Source of the DNA: Lumbricus rubellus | Lineage: Eukaryota > Annelida > Clitellata > Crassiclitellata > Lumbricidae | Direction: 5' to 3' | Length of the DNA: 64,000 nucleotides | Assembly: GCA_945859605.1 (NCBI GenBank) | Contig: OX243817.1 | Location: 29,955,254-30,019,253 of the forward strand | In this document: positions 1-10,725 of the stretch, piece after piece | Layout of the letters: the number at the start of each line of letters is the position of its first letter | How positions within the stretch are numbered: position 1 is the first letter of the stretch | Made by a program: the position numbers and the translations under genes | Notes under the pieces: generated by a model | Database searches by the model: none | The model's input: the letters and a program-made list of their open reading frames with translations, nothing else | Told to the model about the DNA's origin: nothing

Positions 1-3000
1 TTGGTGATTTGAAGAACCATCCGCCGGTTGCCACTGGGCAACCACTGTTCAGCAAGGCGTTCAGTGCTGCTGCAGTGGCGGATGCTCTTAACCAGACCGG
101 GGCACCGGTACAAGCTGGAACTGAACGAAACAGATCTCATGAGGTAACGCTGGCTCTGCTATCTGCTTACAGCCTTACATACATGTATGACATTGTATGA
201 CCTTTGTGGTAATCATTCATAACAGTTTATTTTTTATCTAATATTGTATTGTATTAAAACTAAATTTATGAAGACCTCTAATAGGGTGAACCATTCAGAG
301 GCACTCCCAGTGCACAAGGCCACGAGAGAAAAGCAACTGAGCAGGATGGATTACTAGCTAGACTTTGACATTGAGTAAGCGGGGGTAGCGTATTCCAAAG
401 AGAGGGACCAGTTGAGGTAAAGGACCGAGACTGATCCATAGCCATTCTAGTATGAGGAACTAGAAGATCATATTTGAAGAAAACAACCTGATCTGTATGT
501 TTGAGGCTCTAGTACTAGAACACTGGCAACGAGGCATATAATTATGTAAGTGAAGTTACAGATTCATATATATGGTGGCTTCAAAATAACATGACAGTGC
601 AATGCAAAATTCTGTAACAATTTTAAGGGTCATGTTGCAGGTCACTAGGAAATTTATTGCAGGAAGTTGGGTGCAGTCACATCAAAGCTTATTTTATAAA
701 CACATAAATTATGAAAATTTTGGATCCCGGTTAGAACTTTTTATTTTTCACCTGCATCAACGTACAAATCCTTTTGCAAAATGTACCATAAATGTTTGTC
801 ATCTTGCATTTGAATGTTTTGCCCGGTTTAGATATCGCTACTGTCAAAGTTCCTGTCATCGAGTACATCAAGGACGCAGGAAAGTTATCCAGCACAGCAG
901 AGGACGGAAGGATCGTTTGCCGCTCCTTCGTCCGCTTCCCGATTGCCCAGTTTCAGCGCCGTGCCAAACAGGGCTCAACTCCAGAGACAACTTTTCCATT
1001 CGCCTGTGGCAGAACCAGCTGCTGTTGCTCCTGCTGAGCCTAGTCCTCGTTTTTCAGGTAGTATTATTATATCGCAGTTGTTAAAATTTCGGGTATGTTT
1101 ATTGTATTGTGTTGTGTGTAGAAATTTATATAGTGCCTTTCACAGTGACGTGAATGCATGACACAGAGAGTGCACATGCGTAACTTTTCAGTACCTTCTC
1201 ATACACAGGATTTGTAATAGCTGTACACTACCCTTCCGAAACAGCCTCACCGTTTGGGTGTAGTCAGTGTAGGCTACTTATTGAAATTATTGTTATTTTT
1301 TATTGATATGTTTTAATTTTTATTACTCTGTTGTACATTATTTATATTATTATTGCTGTGTATCTACGTAATCTTTAAATTATGTTTCATTGTTGCCATT
1401 ATTACTCGTTTTAGTCTATGTGGTATGTATTGTATATTGCTGCTATTATTATTGTGATTAATCTGCAATGCTGATTTCATTTAGAATATGATGACGAAGA
1501 AGATGATGACAATGAAGACGACGAATATGGTGATGGCTATAATACAGGTCCATTTTCTCATTTTTATGCAGTTTAACGAATAGTCACAAATTAGATAAAT
1601 TTATAGATGGAATACAATACAATACAAATTTATGTATCTTGTGAACACTAGAAGTTTATGGCTACTGTATGGGAATTTTTAACTATGTTATAGCTAAATA
1701 GGTAGCGACTTCTTTGCATTTAATTGTCAGCCCCAGGTTGAACTGTATCGTGTGACTGCTTTATTGCGGCAAATGATGGAACGACACGTTTTCAGGGATA
1801 GATGGACTGATGGCCGGATGGATTGCCAGATGAATCATAGACAGATGGTTGGATGAACAAGATGGATTGACAGCCAGTTGGATGTACAGATTTAGAAGAT
1901 GATAAGTTGTAATCTGCATTAGTTTGTCTTAACCCTTTCCCGCCGGACCGGGTCACCCGTGACCCGATTAACAGGATAGGTATCAAAACAATTCCGGCTG
2001 GAAAGGGTTAAAAACAGTCTGGCTTTCTGATTTTCTCTAAAGTGATGCTGTGTTGTATCAGATGTTTCTCAAGAACTGACAGAACAGGAATACGAGGAGG
2101 CTCAGCATCCGCCATCCATGGCGCCTTCCAGAGGTAATCATTGCTTCTCGTTCTTCCTTTTCCTTGAATTATATAATATGTTAAGGACTTGTTCAACATC
2201 CTTGTTTTTAGTCTATGAGTTGTTGACTTAGTTACTTTCAGTTAAATCACATGGTAGAAATAAACTGGAGAAATCATTCTGTTTAAGATGTTTGGAAGTT
2301 TTGAAAATGGCGTAATCTACACAACTCTTACAGGCTCTGGCTGTTAGTGCAAGAGGCTCGTGTAATATTCATTCATTCTTTCATTCAGGTATTTATGTAG
2401 CACCTTAAAGGTGCTTCCAACTCCAACACACCTATAAAAAAAACAGTTTTCAAGTGCTTATAGAAAATGTCAGAGAATGTGCCTAGGGAACGGGCACAGC
2501 TCAATGGGAAGGCCATTCCATACTGCCGGGCCAACCAAAGAAAAGCATGACTTTGCATGATGGAGGTACAAGCAAATGGGACGGTATTCTGCATTGCTGA
2601 ATCTTGATCTTGTTGATTTGTTTTTCAGATTCAAAGCGAGCCGTAACGCAGCAGCAACTGACTCCGAACTTATTCGGATCGTCATCCGATCGGTCGTCTG
2701 GTCACGCTCCTCCGACCAGCGCCGGCGGCTTTGTCTTTGGTGCCAAACCTGATGCAGAGAAAGCTGTAGGCCAATCTGCTGCAGCCCCATTTGGATCAGC
2801 ATCTGGCACAAGCACGTTGACCAGTGGTAGTTTCACTGCTCTTCCGAGTAATGCTGCCGCAACTGCTGCGTCTGTGAACTTCACATCTGTTGCTGGATCA
2901 TCGCAAATAAATCGCTCATCTGTGCTGGGAGGACTCCTGCGTGGACAGGCGCACGATAGACCGACTGTAAGTGCAACGAGTGCAGGAGCCTTTGCACCAC

Positions 3001-6000
3001 AGAAGATGATAGCCAGTCAGACGGGTAACACTGGCGACTCAAAGAATGAACTGTCCACTGCTCACACTGCTCAGAAGAAACTCGACGAAAAGGTTCTTCT
3101 AACTAGTGCTGCAGAAGTTGATGATGCTAAGCGAACGGAAACTGGGTTAGAGAAGAATTTGACAAGTGAGTCGGAACAAAATTCATCAGCGGCTAATCCT
3201 GAAAGAGCCGTCATGTCAGTGGGTCAGGAAGTAACCACAGCTGCCACCTCGGCAATTGGATCAGGTTTATTTGTACAAACAAAAGCCACTTCTGCAGGTG
3301 GAACTAGTGTTTTTGGTCAACCGCAAACTACTGTTTCAACTAGTGTTTTTGGTCAGCCACAAACTACAACGGCTGCTGTTAGAACCAGTTTGTTTGGTCA
3401 TCCGCAAACTACTACTGCCATAACTGGTGTTTTTGGTCAACCACAAACTACGACTGCTGCAGCTAGAACTAGTGTGTTTGGTCAACCACTGACTACATGT
3501 ACAGTAGCAGATGGAGTCGCTTCACATGGCCAAACTGCTACCACAACAGCTGGAACCAGTGTATTTGGCCAGGCACAAACTACACCATCTGCAGCTGAAA
3601 CTGGTTTATCTGGTCAAGCACAAAACGTGACTTCTTTAGCTGGAGCAAGTTTGTTTGGCCAAGGTAAGACTACGACCGAGGGTGGAACCAGTTTGTCTGA
3701 TCAGTCAAAAACTAGTACTACTACAGCTGTAACCGATTCATCTGATACGATGGGTACTTCAAGTTCTGGAGGTGGAACCACTTTATCTGACCTGGCGTCA
3801 ACTACTGCTGCTGCCACAAATGGAACCAGTGAAGCGCAGACTACTGTGGCAGGTGGAGGAACAGGTTTATTTGGCCAGGCACAAACAAATATTTCTGCAA
3901 GTGGAACTGGATTGTTTGGCCAACCACAAACTACAACTGCAGGTGGTGGAACTGGATTGTTTGGCCAACCACAAACTACAACTGCAGGTGGTGGAACCGG
4001 ATTGTTTGGCCAACCACAAACTACAACTGCAGGTAGTGGAACCGGATTGTTTGGCCAACCACAAACTACAACTGCAGGTGGTGGAACCGGATTGTTTGGC
4101 CAACCACAAACTACAACTGCAGGTGGTGGAACCGGATTGTTTGGTCAACCACAAACTACAACTTCCAGTAGTGGAACCGGATTGTTTGGCCAACCACAAA
4201 CTACAACTTCTGCAAGTGGAACCGGATTGTTTAGCCAACCACAAACTACAACTACAGGTGGTGGAACTGGATTGTTTGGCCAACCACAAACTACAACTTC
4301 CAGTGTTGGAACCGGATTGTTTGGCAGTCAACCACAAACTACAACTACAGGTGGTGGAACCGGATTGTTTGGCCAACCACAAGCTACAGCTTCTGCAAAT
4401 GGAACTGGATTGTTTGGCCAACCACAAACTACAACTACAGGTGGTGGAACTGGATTGTTTGGCCAACCACAAACTACAACTGCAGGTGGTGTAACAGGAT
4501 TGTTCGGCCAACCACAAACTACAACTACAGGTGGTGGAACTGGATTGTTTGTCCAACCACAAGCTACAGCTTCTGCAAGTGGAACCGGATTGTTTGGCCA
4601 ACCACAAACAACAACTACAGGTGGTGGAACCGGATTGTTTGGCCAACCACAAACTACAACTACGGGTGGTGGAACCGGATTGTTTGGCCAACCACAAACT
4701 ACAACTACGGGTGGTGGAACCGGATTGTTTGGCCAACCACAAACTACAACTACGGGTGTTGGAACCGGATTGTTTGGCCAACCACAAACAACAACTACAG
4801 GTGGTGGAACTGGATTGTTTGGCCAACCACAAACTACAACTTCTGGTGCTGGAACCGGATTGTTTGGCCAGGGACAAGTAACGGCTGTTACTGGTGGTTT
4901 TGGATTCGGTCAACCACAAAGCACAAGCGGGTCAAGTGGATTGTTTGGTCAGGGGACACCTGCGGCTACTTCATCCTTTGGCCAGCCATCTTTTGGTCAA
5001 GGATTTGGTCAAGCATTTGGTCAGCCGACGGCGTCCAGCACTGCCCCAGCCACAGGTTTTGGTCAGACCGTGAGTGGCACAGGCGGGTCGTTGTTTGGTC
5101 AGGGTGCATCGTCAAATGCAACTGCACAACCAACATCTGGCTTTGGTTTTGGTTCGCCATCCGCGTTTGGCACTTCTGCCGCCTCTGGTCAACAAGGATT
5201 TGGTCAGACAACTAGGTTTGTTCCTTCCTTTTGTTGTGCTGTACAGCTGTTCAAATGCCTTGTGTACTGTATTAACTAATTAATTATAGGGTTAGTTTAA
5301 GCCAGGTATGTGCCCATTTTAGTGTATACATACTACAGTCAAGATCTTTGCAGGCCATGTCTGAACGCTGACCCCCTGTATATCTGCACATTTGCTATTA
5401 TAAGATCATCATTCTGCTGTCCAAATCTCAGTTTTGCCTTGCCACCACGTACCTGTCTTGAAAAAATAAGCTTTCCTGATATGTATGAATGTATGAGCAC
5501 TTGTTTTAGCACCCCTTCAAGATCTCTATTCAGAGGCACTCCCATCTACAGCATTTATCTTTACCTATTTACCTAAAGTTACCTTTACCGTTTTATCTTC
5601 GCATCCCATTGGTCCAATTCTTATCCCAGTGAATTTTGGTTTGTAGTGGCGGTGGTGGCAGCATGTTTGGTGGGTTTGGTGGTCTCGGAGGACAGCCGGA
5701 TCCAGAGAAGGCCAAACAAAATGTGTTTGGTTCGTCGACAACATTTGGAACGAGCCAACCGAATACTGGTGAGAGCTGATTACCTGTCTTCAAGTGTTTT
5801 ATAGATTTTTTAGCACTATAATAACTTTGTTTACCCCCCCCCCCCCCCCCACCCCCCGTCTGTCACGTCGCTGCATCCTTTTAGGTCCTCTGATCAGTTT
5901 GACCTTTTTGTACCCTGTGTCAGGACAACCATGGCTCAAACCAGATCATTTGCCTGCATAGGTCCCTCCCTATGGAATGGACTTCCATCAGTTCGCTCTG

Positions 6001-6369
6001 TCATTCTTTCTGGTAGTCTGTCTCATCTTTCTCTTGCCTTATAAATGACCATTATGTGATGGTCTCAGCTGCCTTTTCTCTCGAGGTCGCACGCACTGGG
6101 AGCACTTCTGAAAGGCTCTTGCTGCGAGAAGCGTTTTTATAAATGGTCAGATACAATACAATAATAATGACAAGAGTAATGCTAAAAGTAACTGGGAAAG
6201 GGTAAAACGGCTGTGATGTAGTAAGGATACCAAATGTGGTGTATTGGGTTATTGAATATATCATTTTGCTTTTGATGTTTCCCAATGGTTACTAGAGCTC
6301 TAGCAGAGTACTTATGGGATCTTAATTTTAAAAAAATAGATTTCAAAGTGTTTTATTTCTTCTGTGAAA

Positions 6370-6411
<42 letters not shown>

Positions 6412-7258
6412 TTGTGGATTATATTATAATACACAGAACATCAAGACTTCAAGAGTTTTATAAAGATTGGATTAAATTTCTCTGCGTTGTTATTACCTTC
6501 TTTTTCGTTGCTGTTGTTGCTGGAAGGCATTATATTTAAAAGTACGTGTGGCATGTCTATTTTGTCTGTAGGACTCTTTACACAGATTGCGTCTACGCCG
6601 TTTGGTATGGTGAAAACGGATGCCAGCATCTCTGGTGCGTTCAGCGCCGGTGGTAGCAGCATCCAGTCTTCAGGGTTTGGTGGATTCCAGAAGCCACAGC
6701 AAACGACAGCAAGTCAGTGTACCATTGCTCTTTAGAAAGTTGTTTTAAAAGTACCTTGATGTAGAAGTACCTTGATGTAGGAGTACCTTGAGGTAGGAGT
6801 ACCTTGAGGTAGGAGTACCTTGACGTAGGAGTACCTTGAGGTAGAAGTGCTTGAGGTAGTAGTACCTTCAGGTAGAAGTACCTTGATGTAGAAGTGCCTT
6901 GATGTAGAAGTACCTTCAGGTAGGAGTGCTTGAGGTAGAAGTACCTTCAGGTAGAAGTACCTTCAGGTAGAAGTACCTTCAGGTAGGAGTACATTCAGGT
7001 AGGAGTACCTTCAGGTAGGAGTACCTTGATGTAGAAGTGCTTGAGGTAGGAGTACCTTCAGGTAGATGTACCTTGAGCTTACCGTGAAGAACAGCCATGT
7101 GGTTTTGATTGCTCGTAATTTCGTCTGCCTACGCTTAGTCAACAATATTTGTAATCTTACTCAAAATCTGAATGCAGTGAAAATGTGTGGTGTCAATTAA
7201 ACTGTTTTTTGGTTTTATGATCTTCATATCTACGTTAGTTTGCACTGGATAATTAACA

Positions 7259-7294
<36 letters not shown>

Positions 7295-8483
7295 ACAATT
7301 TTTACAGCACATGCTGTTACAAGGACACTTTAAAAATCCTAAACACCTACATCAGTAAGAGACACGACTTCAAGAATTAGTAAACTTGTCTTAAAGCTGG
7401 GCTTACTTGAAGAAAGTCTCGGCTGAAGTTGCTGCATGGATTGAAGGTAACTTGGCTAAGATGTATATGATATGTAATTGTTCCTTCTTTTGTTTTCGCT
7501 GCAGGTGCATTTGGTTCAGGCTCTTCATTTGGAAGTCCAGCAGCAGGTTTTGGAGCTGCACCTGGCTTTGGGGGTTCGCCCGCCTTTGGAGGTGCACCAG
7601 CATTTGGAGCAGCACCGGGCTTTGGAGGTGCACCAGCCTTCGGAACGTCACCTGGCTTCGGAAGTCCCTCGGCTTTTGGAAGGTCACCTGGTTTCGGCAG
7701 TGGCGGTGCATTTTCCGGTTCTTTTGGAAACGCAGGTGGCGCAGGACAAGCGTTTGGATCAAGTGACGCGACTGCAGGAGCTTTTGCAAAGTATGTTGAG
7801 CTGTCTCTCGTATTTCATTTGGGCTTTTTATTATCTGACCAGATTCAGTAATACTTGATTACTTTACGTTGCCTTTGAACTGTTTCTGTTCTACCGGATT
7901 TTAGGCTACAGCTTGCAATATATGTAAAAATAATATTGGTGTTAGGTTGTGGTGGTACACTGTAATTATAGGTTCAGTAATCTTGTGTACAAGTAGGCTA
8001 CTTGTGTACAAGTAAGCAACTTTTGTTATTTGTGTTACCATTTTACAGGAAAATAAAAAAAAGGCTGTAGCTGAGTGGTCTAAATTTGGTACCAATCCGG
8101 ATACAACGTAATGTGTTGCAAGATGTAGAACTCTATATATTTTATATAACCATCTCTTCAAGTCACAATCCCAGATGCACTCACAGTTCTTGTGAAACAG
8201 AGCCATTTTTCATTTGAGTCGTACCTTTTTCACTGTAAGCTTTACTTACATGATAATTGTGGCATCTGACGATGGGATTAACCATGGGAGAGGCGACGCG
8301 GACAGCACAGGACAGGGTCGATTGGAGGCTATCTATAAAGGAGCGGCTGATGCGGGCGCAAGCTTCGCCAGGGCCATAAGTAGAGTCAAGTCAATTGTGG
8401 CAGATGTACTGGCTAGCACTGCAAGCACTAAGCATGACCACGGCCATCTAGCGATTGCCCAGTAGCCAACTGCAAGGATCAGG

Positions 8484-8534
<51 letters not shown>

Positions 8535-9299
8535 GAGTTGAGTAATCCCAAGACACCATGATTTCATAACAGGAAAATTCTCATTCTGACAACCAATTAC
8601 CTTGGAGGATAGGGCTTAAATAGAAAAGTAATTTTGAAATTCATGGGTTGCTTTGCTGGACGCTGGTTCAACGTACGTATATATCTAAAGCAGTCGTATC
8701 CATGTTTAGCAATTGCAGAAATGTTTTTCTGTTGTAGTTTTGCTTCGTCTGCTGCGCCGTCGTTTGGTGCGCTGGCCATGCAATCTGACCAGCCAACGTT
8801 TGGAAGTCCTGCTGCTCAGCAGCCGCAGGGATTTGGAGGATTTGGTGGAGTAGGAGGAGGAGTAGGAGGAGGAGCAACAGGTGGGTGGATAGATCACTAA
8901 GTACACGTGTTAGTCTCGCACTTGATGGTTCAGTACGTTTGGGGTGTTTGAAGTGTTAAATTTTGGGTCTTTGCTGAAACTTTTCAAGGCATATTTGGAA
9001 GGCAACAACATTTTTTTCTAACAATGTAATTTTTTTGGTCAAGAATTGTGGATGGCATTGGTGCTATCTTCCCTCAGTTACTGCCACATACTTATCCCTC
9101 TAGTCTTTTAAAAGGCATATTGATTAACTATCCATATTTGTAGCCAAAAAATGTGTTTGAAATAGTCTATCCCATATAATCAGCCTCGTGTGCTGTCATT
9201 TAAAAATCCAATGTGCGCCTACTTAAATAATGAATCATCATGTTTTGTTGTATTGTGCTTTTAGGACAGTTTGGGTCTGGGTTCGGTTCTCCACAGTAA
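1..9299 (+). CDS. NUP214: Nuclear pore complex protein Nup214 (3' part, 10 exons, 5' end outside window)
   Basis: FG nucleoporin of the cytoplasmic face of the nuclear pore; in known members the C-terminal FG region binds transport receptors such as CRM1. Exons consistent in phase: 1-143, 832-1057, 1485-1547, 2074-2133, 2629-5215, 5647-5768, 6572-6712, 7505-7790, 8738-8880, 9265-9299 (TAA), giving 1267 residues in the window. All introns are GT-AG. The N-terminal beta-propeller and coiled coil must lie upstream of position 1. The exon at 1485 encodes an acidic stretch (EYDDEEDDDNEDDEYGD). The large exon encodes dispersed FG motifs, then a 15-residue tandem repeat (GTGLFGQPQTTT core). The last exons encode FGGFGGLGG, PGFGGAPAFGTSPGFG and SFGALAMQSDQPTFGS, which match the vertebrate Nup214 C-terminus in order and spacing. 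The repeats alone could suit other GLFG nucleoporins; the tail points to Nup214. Confidence 0.9.
300..830. other. Nup214 intron with short LINE-tail remnant
   Basis: This is the intron between the first two visible Nup214 exons. The stretch near 265-345 (cattcagaggcactcccag) resembles the LINE/SINE tail found many times elsewhere in the window, read on the minus strand. Nothing else is recognisable. Confidence 0.4.
1929..2011. mobile_element. 83-bp TTAA MITE (piggyBac-like), Nup214 intron
   Basis: It is bounded by TTAA on both sides. The 15-bp terminal inverted repeats begin CCCTTTCC and pair at 14 of 15 positions with the right end. It contains a nearly gapless internal palindrome, CGGGTCACCCGTGACCCG. 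It is a singleton core sequence among the ten TTAA elements in the window. TTAA target duplication and CCY-type ends are characteristic of piggyBac elements; the transposase source is not visible here. Confidence 0.75.
2375..2605 (-). mobile_element. LINE 3' stub
   Basis: On the minus strand the translation includes CFSLVGPAVWNGLPIEL followed, after a frameshift, by a lysine-rich helix and LELEAPLRCYI. This is the usual C-terminus of a non-LTR reverse transcriptase open reading frame (pattern FSxxGPxxWNxLP). The stub ends near the AATGAATG-type tail at 2370-2385. It sits in the intron just before the large Nup214 exon and is only a 5'-truncated fragment. Confidence 0.7.
3858..4880 (+). repeat. 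45-bp coding minisatellite encoding GLFG-type repeats
   Basis: About 22-23 tandem copies of a 45-bp unit lie inside the large Nup214 exon. Each codes for a 15-residue unit of the form GTGLFGQPQTTTxGG. Units are nearly identical at the DNA level (attgtttggccaaccaca core), with variants ending TTAGG, TTTGG, SSS or SAS. Two units have lost the FG dipeptide (LFSQ, LFVQ) and one has a serine inserted (LFGSQ). The array keeps the frame throughout because the period is a multiple of three. Its homogeneity also keeps the other frame and the antisense strand open, which explains long shadow reading frames here. Confidence 0.95.
5460..5585 (-). mobile_element. LINE/SINE tail fragment in Nup214 intron
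   Basis: The segment (gtatgagcacttgttttagc, then a cccttcaag and aggcactccc block) matches the shared tail seen at 30030 and 39620. No tRNA-like head is visible, so it may come from either the LINE or the SINE. Confidence 0.5.
5815..5930. repeat. Poly-C tract in Nup214 intron
   Basis: A run of cytosines near 5834-5857 (broken by one A) begins this intronic stretch. The remainder is unremarkable and leads into a LINE stub. Confidence 0.8.
5925..6150 (+). mobile_element. LINE 3' stub
   Basis: The plus-strand reading gives FACIGPSLWNGLPSVRS, the same reverse-transcriptase C-terminal pattern as other stubs. It is followed by a 3' untranslated tail with gggagcacttctgaaaggc and an imperfect gcgtttttataaat motif, then an ATACAATACAAT run. 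It is 5'-truncated and lies between two Nup214 exons. Confidence 0.65.
6372..6408. repeat. (GT)n microsatellite
   Basis: A perfect GT dinucleotide run in a Nup214 intron. Confidence 0.95.
6745..7078. repeat. 16-bp tandem minisatellite in Nup214 intron
   Basis: About 20 degenerate copies of a unit of the form agtaccttgaggtagg run head to tail, some with the shorter form agtgcttgaggtag. It follows the donor site of the 6572-6712 exon by about 30 bases. It has no coding potential. Confidence 0.9.
7261..7293. repeat. (GAT)n microsatellite
   Basis: A perfect trinucleotide run of about 11 units in a Nup214 intron. Confidence 0.95.
8055..8125 (+). mobile_element. Possible decayed tRNA-derived SINE head
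   Basis: The sequence ggctgtagctgagtggtcta carries a good RNA polymerase III A-box (TAGCTGAGTGG). A weak B-box-like ggtaccaatcc follows only about 10 bases later, which is too close for an intact tRNA. It is probably a deleted SINE head in a Nup214 intron. An open stretch of 60-80 codons follows at 8214-8465 but has no FG character and no clear splice context. Confidence 0.3.
8485..8532. repeat. (CA)n microsatellite
   Basis: A perfect CA dinucleotide run in the last large Nup214 intron. Confidence 0.95.
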
Positions 9300-10725
9300 G
9301 TGGAAAGCATTTTACATTCTACACATTTCTACTATTGAAAAATATAACTAGTGGTAATAGCAGTGTTTGGTCCTTGATAGGCTTCTATTCGTATGACGCT
9401 CATGACTGCTTTGTCCTGACGTTTATGCTAGTTTTGTGAATTTTTGCTATGGATTTAAATGTACTATTAAACAAGACTCATTTTCCAGTTTAGTTGGTAC
9501 CCAATATTTCATTTTCCTATGTATTCTTGTTACACTACAGCTTCATTCTTGAAACTTTTGTGCCATTACAATTTATTATGTTGGTTTTGATTCATGATGA
9601 AATCTGGATTGCGACTGTTTCAGACTTTTACTTTAAGATACAGTAGGCTTTTTCAAATGAAGGATGTGTTTTTCAGGCAATGCTATAGTTACTGAATTGT
9701 GCATGAATTCAGTAGTCAATGGATCAATCTACTAGTGAATGATTAATGCTTATGGATTTATGCATGTGGTATTTTGATCATAAATTGCATAATTATTTTA
9801 GCCTACGGTCCTAAATATATTATACCAAACCGTTGTTTATATCCGTTCTAGTCGATGCATTGTTCTTCTATTTGACACGGTGTAAGTTTTGTGATTTATT
9901 AAATATGAACATATGTTTATTTTTTGTAGGAATCTTCCTTCAACATTTTCTACGTACAGGTCATAGGAGTTGGAGAAGATTGTGTGAATAGACTGCGTTG
10001 TTTAAGAAGTTCCCAACTAATTTAGGTCACATTAACGCAAAAGTAAATGTAAGAATTGGAAGTTTATGTTTGGATTTTAAAAATTAGTTAATGAAAGACA
10101 TCAGATTTGGAAATGAAGAAGATTTGTGGAATTCAAGTGACTGTCATTCTGTTTAGTTTTTCTAGAATTTATCATGCATGAACCATGTATCAAGAAGTAT
10201 ATTCGAAATTGTGTGTGTTGTTTTGATATGAAAAACCCGATTAAAAAATTTCCTATGGCAGTTTCACCACATCGTTTGATTTTAACGGATGTTGCTTTTG
10301 TGTTGTGCCAAGAAATTTTAGATTTAATGTTAACATGTGAATTAGATTCCCTCAAAGAACAGTTGTCTGCATCTCCTGAGGTTGTTTATTAGTACATATA
10401 ATACTTCGCAGTTGATCAACAGATGGCGTGTTTTACAGCAGATTCATCACAATCTGACGGCAGATCAGACCAATGATATTACTAATTGTTCATGGAAAGT
10501 ACTACATATGCAACGAGAAACATTAGAATTGAACAAGTGCGAGCCAGTCCTCTGCTATATCTAGATTTCTATGTAAAAAAACAGTATAAATATCCAACAG
10601 TCTTTTTCACTGAACAGTTTCTCTAACTTTGTGCATTGTCAACAAAAACAACTTTAAACAATACACGTATCGTCGTATGACCTAAATCTGGAAGACTGAG
10701 CAACTATGACACTTTCGAATTGTGG
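9300..10725. other. Convergent 3' region between Nup214 and NFATC2IP
   Basis: The Nup214 3' untranslated region begins after TAA at 9297-9299; an ATTAAA at 9466-9471 is a possible polyadenylation signal. On the minus strand an AATAAA (plus-strand tttatt, 10385-10390) lies about 340 bases beyond the NFATC2IP stop and may serve that gene. The two genes are tail to tail. I see no coding exon or mobile element here. Confidence 0.5.

Noticed and set aside
3867..4919. 350-codon antisense frame rich in WLAKQSGS
   Set aside because: It is the complement of the 45-bp GLFG array; the period is a multiple of three, so any frame without a stop in one unit stays open. The same applies to the frames at 3772-4494 and 4531-4881.
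8214..8465. Possible extra Nup214 exon (AGASFARAISRVKS)
   Set aside because: The flanking exons at 7790 and 8738 join in phase without it (AA+T giving NFASSAAPSFG, as in vertebrates), and it has no FG motif.
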